A stretch of 58,829 nt of DNA from assembly GCA_051892875.1 (NCBI GenBank), contig JBJFGR010000054.1:1-58829 (forward strand). Reading direction: 5' to 3'. The DNA comes from JBJFGR01 sp051892875 (GTDB lineage: Bacteria; Pseudomonadota; Gammaproteobacteria; Enterobacterales; Succinivibrionaceae). The notes below the pieces were generated by a model, which made no database searches, had not been told where the DNA came from, and worked only from the letters and a program-made list of their open reading frames with translations. Positions 8,050-17,875 of the stretch are shown one piece after another; within the stretch, counting starts at the first letter, position 1; each line of letters starts with the position of its first letter. The position numbers and the translations under genes were made by a program.

Positions 8050-9147
8050 ATGTCTAAATACAAATGCTTGCTTATTTCCAGTATGCTACTTTTTTTAGGA
8101 TTAAATTGTTCTTTTGCGGAAGAGCCTGTTTTGAATATTTACAATTGGAGTGATTATATTGAGCCTTCTGTAATTACAGAATTTGAAAAAGAGACAGGTA
8201 TAAAAGTTGTATATGATGTTTTTGATAGTAATGAAGTTCTAGAGGCTAAAGTTTTATCTGGTAAAACAGGTTATGATATAGTTGTACCTGGTTCTGATTT
8301 TTTGTCTAGACAAATTGTTGCAGGTGTTTATCAGCCACTGCAAAAGGACAAGTTGCCTAATTATAAAAATTTGGATCCTGTTCAATTGAAGTTTTTATCA
8401 CAGCTTGATCCTGATAATACTTATTCAATACCATATATGGTAGGTACTACAGGTATTGCATATAACAAAAAGGAAATAGAAGCTAGACTTGGTAAAGATT
8501 TTGTTGTTGATTCTTGGGAAATATTTTTTAATCCCGAAATATTATCAACATTAAAAGATTGTGGTGTTGCTGTTCTTAATGCAGGTTCAGAAGTTATTCC
8601 AACAGCGTTACATTATTTAGGAAAAGATCCAATGTCACAGAATTTAAAGGATTATAAAGAAGCAGAATCCCTATTAATTAAAATGCGTGATAATGTAACC
8701 TATTTTCATTCATCGCAAAATATTAATGATTTAGCAAATGGTGATATTTGTATTACTTTGGGATGGTCTGGTGATTTGTTTATAGCAAAGAATCGTGCAA
8801 TAGAAGCTAAAAACGGTGTTGAAATAGAGTATATAGTTCCAAAAGAAGGGGCATTGATTTTCTATGATGTTATGGCAATTCCAAAGGATGCAGAACATCC
8901 TGAAAATGCTCATAAGTTTATAGATTTTATAATGAGACCAGAAATCGTTGCTAGAATTTCATCATATGTTTCTTATGCTAATGGTAATAAAGCATCAAAA
9001 CCGTTTGTGATTCCAGAAGTAAGGGATAATCCTAATATTTTTATTCCAGAAGAAAAAATGGAAAAAATGTTTATAAAAAAAGTTTTACCACAAAAAATTA
9101 ATAAAGAAATAACCAAAATCTGGTCAAGAGTAAAATCAGGTAAATAG
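8050..9147 (+). CDS. potF: Putrescine-binding periplasmic protein
   Basis: Substrate-binding subunit of the putrescine ABC importer. 365 residues from ATG 8050, chosen because AGAGG (8036-8040) lies nine bases upstream; the in-frame ATG at 8041 touches it. A signal peptide (CLLISSMLLFLGLNCSFAEE) precedes LNIYNWSDYIEPSVITEFEK, followed by VYDVFDSNEVLEAKVLSGKT and FHSSQNINDLANGDICITLG. These follow Escherichia coli PotF closely, more than PotD. The carboxy end KIWSRVKSGK is also as in PotF. First gene of potFGHI, nine bases before potG. Confidence 0.93.
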   Translation: MSKYKCLLISSMLLFLGLNCSFAEEPVLNIYNWSDYIEPSVITEFEKETGIKVVYDVFDSNEVLEAKVLSGKTGYDIVVPGSDFLSRQIVAGVYQPLQKDKLPNYKNLDPVQLKFLSQLDPDNTYSIPYMVGTTGIAYNKKEIEARLGKDFVVDSWEIFFNPEILSTLKDCGVAVLNAGSEVIPTALHYLGKDPMSQNLKDYKEAESLLIKMRDNVTYFHSSQNINDLANGDICITLGWSGDLFIAKNRAIEAKNGVEIEYIVPKEGALIFYDVMAIPKDAEHPENAHKFIDFIMRPEIVARISSYVSYANGNKASKPFVIPEVRDNPNIFIPEEKMEKMFIKKVLPQKINKEITKIWSRVKSGK

Positions 9148-9156
9148 GTAAGAAAA

Positions 9157-10299
9157 ATGGATGTAGCGAAGAAAAATGTGAAACAAGAAAGACGCCCACT
9201 ACTTGAAATCGTTAATTTAACAAAAAAATATGATGGAAATACTGCTGTTAATAATGTTAATTTAACAATATATGAGGGTGAAATTTTTGCTTTGTTAGGG
9301 TCTTCTGGTTGCGGAAAATCAACCCTTTTGAGAATGCTAGCAGGTTTTGAGATACCGACAAGCGGAACTATTTTATTAGATGGTAAAGATATCACACATG
9401 TCCCTCCATATAAAAGACCTGTTAATATGATGTTTCAATCATATGCATTATTTCCGCATATGACTGTTTTTCAGAACATAGCATTTGGTTTACAACAAGA
9501 TAAACTGCCAAAAAATGTGATTCAAGATAGAGTTAATAAGATGTTGAATTTGGTTCATATGGAAGAATATGCGCAAAGAAAACCATATCAATTATCAGGT
9601 GGTCAACGTCAAAGAGTTGCTTTGGCTCGTTCATTAGCTAAACAACCAAAGTTATTATTATTAGATGAGCCAATGGGAGCTCTTGATAAAAAATTAAGAG
9701 AACAAATGCGTCTAGAATTGGTTGATATTATAGAAAGTGTTGGAGTTACATGTGTAATGGTAACACATGATCAAGAAGAAGCTATGACGATGGCTGAACG
9801 TATTGCAATAATGAATAGAGGTGAATTCATTCAAGTTGGGGGGCCAAGAGAAATTTATGAAAACCCAAATAGTAAGTTTTCAGCTGAGTTCATTGGTTCA
9901 GTAAATATGTTCAGTGGTATTCTTGAAACATCAAGTCCAACATCTGGTTCAATAATTACTTGCCCAGAATTAGATTCATCTATAGTTTTAGATTTGGATG
10001 TGGATTTAGCTGATGGTATGGATATAACAGTAGCTTTAAGACCTGAAAAGATATACATAGAGAAGGTTTTCCCTGTTGATGATCAAGGTAATAAATTGAA
10101 ATCAAATTATGCAGTAGGTGTTGTGGAAAATATAGCATATATGGGGGATATATCAATTTACCACGTTCGGTTGACATCAGGCAGAGTTATAATTACTACA
10201 TTGCCTAATGTAGATAGATTTAAAGTTGGTTTACCAACTTGGGATGATAAGGTATATTTAAGTTGGGATCCCGAATCTTGTATAACTTTGACTGTTTAA
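9157..10299 (+). CDS. potG: Putrescine transport ATP-binding protein
   Basis: ATPase subunit of the putrescine importer on the cytoplasmic face. 380 residues, matching PotG (377). Walker A GSSGCGKST at about residue 47, Q-loop MMFQSYALFPH, signature LSGGQRQRVALARSLAK, Walker B LLLLDEPMGALD and switch His in VTHDQEEAMT. The carboxy-terminal TOBE region ends with the PotG-like LSWDPESCITLTV. It lies between potF and potH on one transcript. Confidence 0.94.
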   Translation: MDVAKKNVKQERRPLLEIVNLTKKYDGNTAVNNVNLTIYEGEIFALLGSSGCGKSTLLRMLAGFEIPTSGTILLDGKDITHVPPYKRPVNMMFQSYALFPHMTVFQNIAFGLQQDKLPKNVIQDRVNKMLNLVHMEEYAQRKPYQLSGGQRQRVALARSLAKQPKLLLLDEPMGALDKKLREQMRLELVDIIESVGVTCVMVTHDQEEAMTMAERIAIMNRGEFIQVGGPREIYENPNSKFSAEFIGSVNMFSGILETSSPTSGSIITCPELDSSIVLDLDVDLADGMDITVALRPEKIYIEKVFPVDDQGNKLKSNYAVGVVENIAYMGDISIYHVRLTSGRVIITTLPNVDRFKVGLPTWDDKVYLSWDPESCITLTV

Positions 10300-10323
10300 T
10301 ATAAATGTTTGGATTTATATAGT

Positions 10324-11220
10324 ATGAATAAAATAGCTGGATGGCGCAAATATTGTGTAATTTTTTTACCGTATTTATGGATGACATTGTTTTTTTGTAT
10401 ACCATTTCTCATAATTTTAAAAATAAGTTTTGCAGAAAGTGTTATTCAATCTCCGCCGTACTCATCTCTTGTTTCTTATGAAGATGGAAAAATCATAATT
10501 TCTTTATCTATTGAAAATTATAAATATTTATTTGATATTGAAGATGATCCTTCGTATTTATTTGCTTACTTAAAATCGTTAAAAATGGCACTATTATCAA
10601 CTATATATTGTTTGTTAATAGGTTACCCTATTGCTTGGGCTATTGCTACATGTAAGCCTGCAACAAGAAATGTTCTTTTGATGCTTGTAATATTACCTAG
10701 TTGGACATCATTTTTAATAAGGGTTTATGCTTGGATAGGTATATTAAAGAAAGGAGGAGTTATAAACAGTGTTTTGATGTATTTTGGAATAATAGATGAA
10801 CCCATTCAGATGTTACAGACAGATTTTGCTGTTTATTTAGGAATAGTGTATGCATATTTGCCTTTTATGATATTACCTTTATATACAGCTCTTGTTAGAG
10901 TAGATTATTCATTAATTGAAGCGGGCTATGATTTAGGATGTAAGCCTATTAAATGTTTCTTTAAATTACTCGTACCTCAAACTTATAGTGGTATAATTGC
11001 TGGTTCTATGTTGGTTTTTATACCAGCAGTTGGTGAATTTGTAATACCTGAATTATTAGGTGGAAAAGATTCAAATTTGATAGGAAGGGTTTTATGGCAA
11101 GAATTCTTTGATAATAGAGATTGGCCGTTGGCATCGGCTTTAGCAACAGTAATGTTATTGTGTTTAATAATACCAATAATAGGTTTTTACAAAAATCAAA
11201 GAAAAGAAATACAAGGTTAG
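10324..11220 (+). CDS. potH: Putrescine transport system permease
   Basis: One of two membrane subunits of the putrescine importer. About 298 residues with six hydrophobic segments. Seen: VILPSWTSFLIRVYAWIGIL, the ATPase-coupling EAA-type loop EAGYDLGCKPIKCFFKLLVP, and VGEFVIPELLGGKDSNLIGR, all as in PotH. ATG 10324 is chosen; an in-frame TTG at 10309 would add five residues but has no ribosome-binding site. The gap to potG is 24 bases and to potI 3 bases. Confidence 0.92.
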   Translation: MNKIAGWRKYCVIFLPYLWMTLFFCIPFLIILKISFAESVIQSPPYSSLVSYEDGKIIISLSIENYKYLFDIEDDPSYLFAYLKSLKMALLSTIYCLLIGYPIAWAIATCKPATRNVLLMLVILPSWTSFLIRVYAWIGILKKGGVINSVLMYFGIIDEPIQMLQTDFAVYLGIVYAYLPFMILPLYTALVRVDYSLIEAGYDLGCKPIKCFFKLLVPQTYSGIIAGSMLVFIPAVGEFVIPELLGGKDSNLIGRVLWQEFFDNRDWPLASALATVMLLCLIIPIIGFYKNQRKEIQG

Positions 11221-11223
11221 CAT

Positions 11224-12069
11224 ATGATGATTTTTAGTAAATGGTCTATTTCTACACTTTTAAGATCCCTTTTTATTTTTTTGGGGTTGTTTTTTCTGTA
11301 TGCTCCAATATTGAGTTTAATAATTTACTCATTTAATGAAAGTAAAATGATGACTGTTTGGAGTGGTTTTTCAGTAAAATGGTATTTTGAATTATTTTAT
11401 GACAAACAAATGATGGAAGCTTTGGGTGTTTCATTAATTGTTGCAATTTCAACGGCTTTTACTTCTGTTATTTTAGGTACATTAGCAGCTATTGTTCTTG
11501 TGAGAATTGCAAAATTTAGAAGCGAGTCTATTTTCGCACTATTTATTACTGCACCAATGGTTTTACCAGATGTAATAATTGGTTTGTCAATGTTGTTGAT
11601 GTTTATTACTATATCTGAGTTTCTCTCAAAATTATTTGGAATAACGTTAGATAGAGGTATTTTAACAGTATGGATAGCAATGGTTACTACTACAACAGCT
11701 TATGTTACTGTAGTTGTTCGTTCTAGATTAAAAGAAATGGATACATCTATTGAAGAAGCTGCGCAAGATTTAGGAGCTGGTCCAGTTAAAACATTCTTTT
11801 ACATAGTATTACCTTCTATATTTCCAGCGATTGTTTCTGGATGGTTATTAGCATTTACCTTATCAATGGATGATTTAGTAATTACATCATTTGTTACTGG
11901 ACCAAGTTCTTCCACATTACCTATAGTTGTTTTTTCTAGTATAAGAAGAGGTTTAAACCCTGAAATTAATGCATTAGCGACTATTATAATTTTCATTGTT
12001 TCTATTTGTACTTTCTTATATTGGTTACAAAGAACAAGGCATTTGAAAAAGAGGAATTCCTTTTATTGA
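11224..12069 (+). CDS. potI: Putrescine transport system permease
   Basis: Second membrane subunit, 281 residues, the same length as Escherichia coli PotI. Six hydrophobic segments. Characteristic stretches: FLYAPILSLIIYSFNESKMM, the coupling loop EEAAQDLGAGPVKTFFYIVL, and LSMDDLVITSFVTGP. Two ATG codons in tandem (11224, 11227) make the exact start uncertain by one residue. Its stop codon TGA (12067-12069) overlaps the likely TTG start of rluA. Confidence 0.92.
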   Translation: MMIFSKWSISTLLRSLFIFLGLFFLYAPILSLIIYSFNESKMMTVWSGFSVKWYFELFYDKQMMEALGVSLIVAISTAFTSVILGTLAAIVLVRIAKFRSESIFALFITAPMVLPDVIIGLSMLLMFITISEFLSKLFGITLDRGILTVWIAMVTTTTAYVTVVVRSRLKEMDTSIEEAAQDLGAGPVKTFFYIVLPSIFPAIVSGWLLAFTLSMDDLVITSFVTGPSSSTLPIVVFSSIRRGLNPEINALATIIIFIVSICTFLYWLQRTRHLKKRNSFY

Positions 12070-12791
12070 TAGAAAAAATTTCATATTGTTATTCTCCACC
12101 TAAAGAGGGTTTTTTTACTCTCTACGAGGATAACAATATTTTGGTAGTAAATAAAAAAAATGGTATACTGACAGTTCCTGGAAAAATTTATAAGGATTCT
12201 GTTACGACGCGTCTTAAAAGTATTTATAGTTATATAAATCCAATCCATAGATTGGATTCTAGTACATCTGGAATACTTTTATTTGCTAAAAATCCATCTG
12301 TATTAAATGAAATTTCCCAGCAATTTAGTAATAAAACTATAGTTAAGTATTACGTTGCAAATGTAGATGGTATAATTCAAAAAAATTTTGGTTTTTTAAA
12401 TTATCCAATGATAAGAGATTTTACTAAAATACAAATTACTTCGGCTCCTATTCAAAAAGTATGCTACGAATTTGGGAAAAAGTCATTAACGTATTTTTAC
12501 GTTATTAATAGGGATTTTAGTAAAAATACTACAACTGTACTTCTTAGACCTTATACAGGTAGAACTCATCAATTGAGATTGCATTTAAGTTGTTTTGGTC
12601 ATCCGATTGTAAATGATAAGTTGTATAGTCATTATAATGGAGATAATTATTTAGAGTTGCATTCATGCTTACTACAATTTTATTATCCAAGTTTACAAAA
12701 ATGTATTAGAATTTTTGCACCATCATTTTTTTTATGTAATTTAACATATAGTTTTTTTAATAAGTTAAATTTTCCAAAAAGATGGAGTTAA
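12066..12791 (+). CDS. rluA: RluA-type 23S rRNA/tRNA pseudouridine synthase
   Basis: Converts uridine to pseudouridine in structured RNA; RluA acts on 23S rRNA U746 and tRNA U32. Seen: DNNILVVNKKNGILTVPGK, catalytic Asp in IHRLDSSTSGILLFAK, PIQKVCYEFGKKSLTYF and RPYTGRTHQLRLHLSCFGHP, in RluA order and spacing with no S4 domain. The frame extends upstream to 12006, but TTG 12066 overlaps the potI stop (TTGA), has GAGG 11 bases upstream, and gives 241 residues, near RluA length (219). It converges on trkH, overlapping it by 27 bases at the 3' ends. Confidence 0.85.
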   Translation: MIEKISYCYSPPKEGFFTLYEDNNILVVNKKNGILTVPGKIYKDSVTTRLKSIYSYINPIHRLDSSTSGILLFAKNPSVLNEISQQFSNKTIVKYYVANVDGIIQKNFGFLNYPMIRDFTKIQITSAPIQKVCYEFGKKSLTYFYVINRDFSKNTTTVLLRPYTGRTHQLRLHLSCFGHPIVNDKLYSHYNGDNYLELHSCLLQFYYPSLQKCIRIFAPSFFLCNLTYSFFNKLNFPKRWS

Positions 12792-14219
12792 ACAAATTAT
12801 AATTGTTAAAATTTCTAATCTACCTAGCATCATGTCGCTTATTAACAATATTTTTTGAAAAGTGCTTAAGAATGATAAATCTCCATTGGGGCCAACTGTA
12901 GGACCTATTCCAGGACCTATATTTGATAAGCAAGTTAATGATAGTGATAAAGAATCCATGATATTCATATTAGTTGCACATAGAATTGTAGAACTAATTA
13001 TTAACGCTACTAGATATGAAAAGAAAAATGCAATAATTGATCTGATAATAGTATCGTTTACATTAGTATTATTATATTGTTGAGGGAATATTGCGGAAGG
13101 GTGCATTAGTTGGTGAATTTGTCTTTTGAATAATGTTAATGCAATTTGAATACGGAATATTTTTAACCCCCCACTTGTAGAACCGGAACAAGCTCCTAAA
13201 GGGAGTATAATTAAAAATATCATGGTAATTAGATTATTATAGTTACTGTAATCTTCTAGAGAGTAACCTGTTGAAGATAAAATATTTATAACATTGAACA
13301 GAGATATTCGTACAGCGTGTTCGAAATCATATCCAACATCAACTATTAAATCAATGGTTACAATTGCAGTAGTTATAAAAATTATAAAAATGAAGCCTTT
13401 AACTTGTTGATCTTTAAATATTTGAATGATATTTTTTTCTTTTATAGCCAAGAACATCAATGCAAAAGGTAGAGAACCTAAAAACATAAAACAAATTGTT
13501 GCCCAATGTATGGATTTTGGGAAAAAATTCATTGATGAGCTGTGGGTACTCATACCACCTGTTGCTACACTAGTTAATGCATGATTTACGGCATCAAAAA
13601 GATTCATCCCAAGTAATTTGTATGTAATAATTGCAATAATTGTAATTGCTAAATATAAAAATAAAATCCCTTTTGCTAAGGTTTTAGATTTTGGAGTCAC
13701 GGTGTCTTTAGCCTGACTAGAATTTTCAGTTTGGAAAAGTTTCATTCCACCAACGTTTAGATTTGGAAGTATGGCAATGCCCATAGCAATAAATCCTATT
13801 CCTCCCATGTATTGAAGAATAGAGCGCCATAGCAAAAGACTAGGAGGTGATTGATCTATGTTGCTTAATAAAGTGATTCCAGTAGTTGAAATCGCAGATG
13901 CTGTTTCAAAACAGGCAGTTATAATATCTGTTTTTTCGATTAATGCTATGGGAAAAGCAGCAATAACAACAATTAATATCCAAACAATACTTGTAAATAA
14001 GAACATATCCTTAATGGTTAGTCTTTTATTTAAATTATTTAATCCATAAGTTTTTAGTAAGAATCCTAAAATAAATATAGATATGTCACATATAAGAAAT
14101 TCAGCACTACCTTTAGTTACAGTTGCAAAAGCATAAAGCAAGGGTATTGCTTCAGCTACACCGAATAGGAAAATGACATTACCAAGTAAGAAAGATATCA
14201 TTTTGAAGTTAAAAATCAT
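12765..14219 (-). CDS. trkH: Trk potassium uptake system membrane subunit
   Basis: K+-translocating subunit in the inner membrane. 484 residues, usual TrkH length. The four pore-loop regions are visible: SAISTTGITLLSN, SVATGGMSTHSSS, ILSSTGYSLEDY and CLSNIGPGIGPTVGPNGD. The conserved CSGSTSGGLKIFRIQ gating-loop region is present. About ten transmembrane helices. It follows trkA by three bases, so gating partner and pore are co-expressed. Start may be at residue 1 or Met 7. The 3' end overlaps rluA on the other strand. Confidence 0.93.
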   Translation of the reverse strand: MIFNFKMISFLLGNVIFLFGVAEAIPLLYAFATVTKGSAEFLICDISIFILGFLLKTYGLNNLNKRLTIKDMFLFTSIVWILIVVIAAFPIALIEKTDIITACFETASAISTTGITLLSNIDQSPPSLLLWRSILQYMGGIGFIAMGIAILPNLNVGGMKLFQTENSSQAKDTVTPKSKTLAKGILFLYLAITIIAIITYKLLGMNLFDAVNHALTSVATGGMSTHSSSMNFFPKSIHWATICFMFLGSLPFALMFLAIKEKNIIQIFKDQQVKGFIFIIFITTAIVTIDLIVDVGYDFEHAVRISLFNVINILSSTGYSLEDYSNYNNLITMIFLIILPLGACSGSTSGGLKIFRIQIALTLFKRQIHQLMHPSAIFPQQYNNTNVNDTIIRSIIAFFFSYLVALIISSTILCATNMNIMDSLSLSLTCLSNIGPGIGPTVGPNGDLSFLSTFQKILLISDMMLGRLEILTIIICLTPSFWKI

Positions 14220-14222
14220 ATG

Positions 14223-15623
14223 TTACAATCCATTCATTTTATTAAAAAAACTAGCAGTTGGACTTGTTAGTTTAATTATTTCAGAAATGCTTTTTGTATC
14301 AGTTATAAAAAAAATAATTAAGTCATTATTTTTTATTTCAATTTTATCAGAGTTTATACATATATCATTATCTCTGCAAATAGCACCTATTTTAACATTT
14401 TGTGGTAATACAATATCAGATATTTTTTTACCAATAATATTACTATGTTCTTTATCTCCTATTATTTTTATTTCTATGCACTCAATTTTTCCTCGTTTAA
14501 ATATTCTAACATTAGATATACCATTTCTTCTAATACTAGACAAAAGTGAAGATATAGTCGCTTCTTGAGGAAAAACAACAATATCAATAGCATTGTTTTG
14601 TAGCAGATTAATATAAGAATATTTTTGTATCAATACAATTGAATGTTTAGCCCCCAAATTCTTAGCGAGGAGAGCACTCATTATATTAGTTTCATCGCTT
14701 TCTGTAACAGATACAACAAGATCCATTTTATCAATGTGTTCTTCTTGCAGAAAATCTTGATTTGATGGGTCACAACAGTATATTTCTACGTTTGTTTTGT
14801 CAAATTCGTCAGCTAGGGCGACCGAAACTTTTGTATTAGTTTCGACTAATTTTATAGAATATTTATTACTTAGTATGTGAGCTAATCCTTTTCCAATATT
14901 TCCACCTCCTATAATCATTATTTTTCGATAAGGTGGTTCAATTTTTTGAAAGTAACCCATAATACTGCGAACATGAGGAGTCGCTGAAATAAAAAATATT
15001 TCATCTCCTGCTTCTATTGTTGTATTTTCATTTATTTGAATAGAAATACCACTTCTATATATGCATAGTATTTTTGCTGGTATTGCTAATGTTAATTTAT
15101 AAAATTGGGATATATTAGCACCGACACATTCTCCTCCATAGTATGCAGTAACACTAGCAATAGATATTTTACCTCTAGAAAATTCTACAATTTGATTTGT
15201 ACCAGGGCATTTTATAATATTTGCTATTTCTTCTGTTATAAGATGTTCTGGGGCAATAATGTTATCAATAGGAATTGCTTTATTATTAAATATAAAATCA
15301 CGTTCTGCTATATAATCTCTGTTTCGAATTCTTGCTATTTTTTGAGGAATATTAAATAATGAATACGCTAATTGGCAAGCTATCATATTTGTTTCATCTG
15401 ATTCTGTAACGGCTACTATCAGATCTGCATTGTCAGCATCTGCATCCCTTAATGTATTCGGATAAGAAACTGCTCCTTTTACTATTTTAATATCATGTCT
15501 ATTTTGTATTTCTTTTAATTTTTCTATATCAGGATCAACAATGGTAATATCATTATTTTCGTTAATGAGATATTCTGTTAAGCCATAGGCTATTTGGCTA
15601 GCTCCAAGAATAATTATTTTCAT
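14223..15623 (-). CDS. trkA: Trk potassium uptake regulatory NAD-binding protein
   Basis: Cytoplasmic peripheral subunit with two RCK units that controls TrkH. 466 residues (family about 458). The second Rossmann motif is canonical (MIIGGGNIGKGLAHILSNK, about residue 235), followed by LVVSVTESDETNIMS. The first is IIILGASQIAYGLTEYL, where the usual GAGQVG reads GASQIA, so two of the glycine-rich positions are changed; the acidic residue VDPD that follows is kept. It is preceded by rsmB with a three-base gap, the typical def-fmt-rsmB-trkA order. Confidence 0.93.
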   Translation of the reverse strand: MKIIILGASQIAYGLTEYLINENNDITIVDPDIEKLKEIQNRHDIKIVKGAVSYPNTLRDADADNADLIVAVTESDETNMIACQLAYSLFNIPQKIARIRNRDYIAERDFIFNNKAIPIDNIIAPEHLITEEIANIIKCPGTNQIVEFSRGKISIASVTAYYGGECVGANISQFYKLTLAIPAKILCIYRSGISIQINENTTIEAGDEIFFISATPHVRSIMGYFQKIEPPYRKIMIIGGGNIGKGLAHILSNKYSIKLVETNTKVSVALADEFDKTNVEIYCCDPSNQDFLQEEHIDKMDLVVSVTESDETNIMSALLAKNLGAKHSIVLIQKYSYINLLQNNAIDIVVFPQEATISSLLSSIRRNGISNVRIFKRGKIECIEIKIIGDKEHSNIIGKKISDIVLPQNVKIGAICRDNDICINSDKIEIKNNDLIIFFITDTKSISEIIKLTSPTASFFNKMNGL

Positions 15624-15626
15624 TAT

Positions 15627-16943
15627 TTATTCCTTCTTTATTATTTTTTTTATTTTTGCATAAAAAAATCCATCCATGGAGTTATGGTTAGGAAGAACTT
15701 GAAGACCAATTTGATTTGAGTTCGATATAGGGATTAATTGTGCATCTTTATGTTGTTTTAGGAAAGACTCTATATTATTTTCATTCTCTTCTTTTAATAT
15801 TGAACAAGTTACATAAACAAGTATTCCGTTAATTTTTAGTAAATCCCATATATTGTTTAATATAGAGTTTTGAATTGATTTTATATTAATAATATCTTTT
15901 TCAGTACGTAATAATTTAATATCAGGATGTCTTCGAATAACACCTGTTGCAGAGCAAGGAGCGTCAAGCATTATTTTATCATATTGTTTATATGGACTCC
16001 AAGTTGAAGGTGAATCGGTTGCATCACAGCATATAACTTTTACTTTATTAGATAAATTTAATCGTTGTAAATTTTCGTGTACTCTTTTTATTCTATTTTC
16101 TTGGTTATCTATAGCTACTATTTCTTTTATATTAGGATAAAGCTCAAGAATATGTGAAGTTTTCCCTCCTGGTGCACAGCAACAATCTAAAACAATATCA
16201 TTTGCTTCAGCATCTAACAGTGTAGACGCATATTGAGCGGAAATATCTTGAATGGTTATTAGTCCATTTTTGAAAAAAGGTAATTCTTCTACAGCACAAG
16301 GTTTTTTTATTAAAACTGCAGTTGGCACTAATAAAGAAGCTTCGAAATCAATAGAATTAATTTTAAGTATTTCTAAATACTTTTTTATAGGTATTTTATT
16401 TGTGTTTACTCTTATCCACATAGGTGGATGTTGATTATAAGATGCTAATATCTCGCTAGTTTCTTGAGGATAATATTGTTTAATTTTTTTTATTAGCCAT
16501 TGTGGAAAAGCGTAATTAGTTTCATATGATTTTTGAATTTTTTTCAAAATTATGTCTTTTTCTCGGATACATTTATGGAGCAGTGCATTAGCCAAAGAAC
16601 TAAAACTGGTGAATCCTAATTGTTTTATAGCATTTACTGTTTCATTAACAATTGCATGTGTAGGTGTATTAGTATACAGTATTTGATAAATACCAATTAT
16701 TAATGAGTTTTTAGCTAGGTGATGTTTTTCTTTAAATTTTTTTTGGTATAGGCTATTAACAACAAAATCAAGAGAAATATAGTAACGAATAGTGTTGTAA
16801 CAAATATCTAAAATAAAGGAATAAAATTCATTATTTGTACTGATATTATTTTTTATTGCAATATTCAGCTGTTTTTTTTCAGAAGCTACTTCATCTACAA
16901 TTTTGCTAGCAATTGCTCTAGAGTTTAAGTGATTTGTTTTCAC
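15627..16943 (-). CDS. rsmB: 16S rRNA cytosine-967 C5-methyltransferase
   Basis: Methylates C967 of 16S rRNA with S-adenosylmethionine. 438 residues (family about 429): an amino-terminal NusB-like helical domain (to about 140) followed by the methyltransferase. Motifs: VLDCCCAPGGKTSHILELYP (SAM binding), KIMLDAPCSATGVIRRHPD with the catalytic-site Cys, and YVTCSILKEENE with the second Cys. The ATG overlaps the fmt stop by one base. Confidence 0.94.
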   Translation of the reverse strand: MKTNHLNSRAIASKIVDEVASEKKQLNIAIKNNISTNNEFYSFILDICYNTIRYYISLDFVVNSLYQKKFKEKHHLAKNSLIIGIYQILYTNTPTHAIVNETVNAIKQLGFTSFSSLANALLHKCIREKDIILKKIQKSYETNYAFPQWLIKKIKQYYPQETSEILASYNQHPPMWIRVNTNKIPIKKYLEILKINSIDFEASLLVPTAVLIKKPCAVEELPFFKNGLITIQDISAQYASTLLDAEANDIVLDCCCAPGGKTSHILELYPNIKEIVAIDNQENRIKRVHENLQRLNLSNKVKVICCDATDSPSTWSPYKQYDKIMLDAPCSATGVIRRHPDIKLLRTEKDIINIKSIQNSILNNIWDLLKINGILVYVTCSILKEENENNIESFLKQHKDAQLIPISNSNQIGLQVLPNHNSMDGFFYAKIKKIIKKE

Positions 16944-17875
16944 TATATTTTTCCACCTTGTTCAAAGAATGACTTTTGTGAATTATAAAAATCATTAAAA
17001 CTTAAAATTTTTTTATTTGGTAATTGTAGGGTTTTTATTTTTAGAATTCCTTTACTTGTTGTAATTTCTATACCATTTTTATCCACATGCTTTATTATTC
17101 CTGGCTCACCTATGTACTCAAAATCTGAGACACTAGCTTGATGAACTTTTACTGTAATACCTTTATATTTAAAATAAGATATAGGCCAAGGTTTGTAGGC
17201 TCTGATATAGCGTTCAAGAGTTGTTGCAGGAAGAGAAAAATCTAATAAAGCTTCTTCTTTTGTTAATTTAGAAGCATATGTTGCTTCAGCTTCGTTTTGT
17301 GGAGTTGATGTTTTTAAAAGATTTTCAATATTTTCAACAACATCGTATAATAATTCTTTACCAATTTCAGCTAATTTATTAAATAAACTTTCAGAAGTTT
17401 CATTGTCTGATATACTAACTTCTTTGATTGATAAAATATCTCCCGAATCTAATTTTTCGGCTATTTTCATAATAGTGATACCTGTTATTTTATCACCATT
17501 CAATATCGCTCTTTGGATAGGGGCGGCACCTCTCCATTTAGGAAGTAATGAACCATGAATATTAATGCAACCTAATTTTGGCGCGTTTAATACTTCTGTT
17601 GGCAATAATAAACCATACGCTACCACAATCATTAAGTCTGCATTTAGAGATTTTAATTGAGCAATATCTTCTTCGTGTTTAAATGAAGTTGGTTGATAAA
17701 TAGGAATATCATATTTTAGAGCTAATTCTTTTACAGGAGAGAATGATAATTTATGACCTCTTCCCTTTGGTTTATCAGGCTGGGTGTAAACAGCGATAAT
17801 TTCTACATTTTTGCTTATTAATTCTTGAAGGCAAGTTGAAGCAAAATTAGGTGTTCCTGCAAAAATTACTCTCAT
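16943..17875 (-). CDS. fmt: Methionyl-tRNA formyltransferase
   Basis: Formylates initiator Met-tRNA using 10-formyltetrahydrofolate. 310 residues (family about 315). Seen: MRVIFAGTPNFASTCLQELI, QPDKPKGRGHKLSFSPVK, the catalytic INIHGSLLPKWRGAAPIQRA with Asn and His, and the Asp in KLDSGDIL. The carboxy-terminal OB-like domain carries RAYKPWPISYFKYKGI. Overlaps def by four bases (ATGA), so formylation and deformylation enzymes are coupled. Confidence 0.95.
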   Translation of the reverse strand: MRVIFAGTPNFASTCLQELISKNVEIIAVYTQPDKPKGRGHKLSFSPVKELALKYDIPIYQPTSFKHEEDIAQLKSLNADLMIVVAYGLLLPTEVLNAPKLGCINIHGSLLPKWRGAAPIQRAILNGDKITGITIMKIAEKLDSGDILSIKEVSISDNETSESLFNKLAEIGKELLYDVVENIENLLKTSTPQNEAEATYASKLTKEEALLDFSLPATTLERYIRAYKPWPISYFKYKGITVKVHQASVSDFEYIGEPGIIKHVDKNGIEITTSKGILKIKTLQLPNKKILSFNDFYNSQKSFFEQGGKI

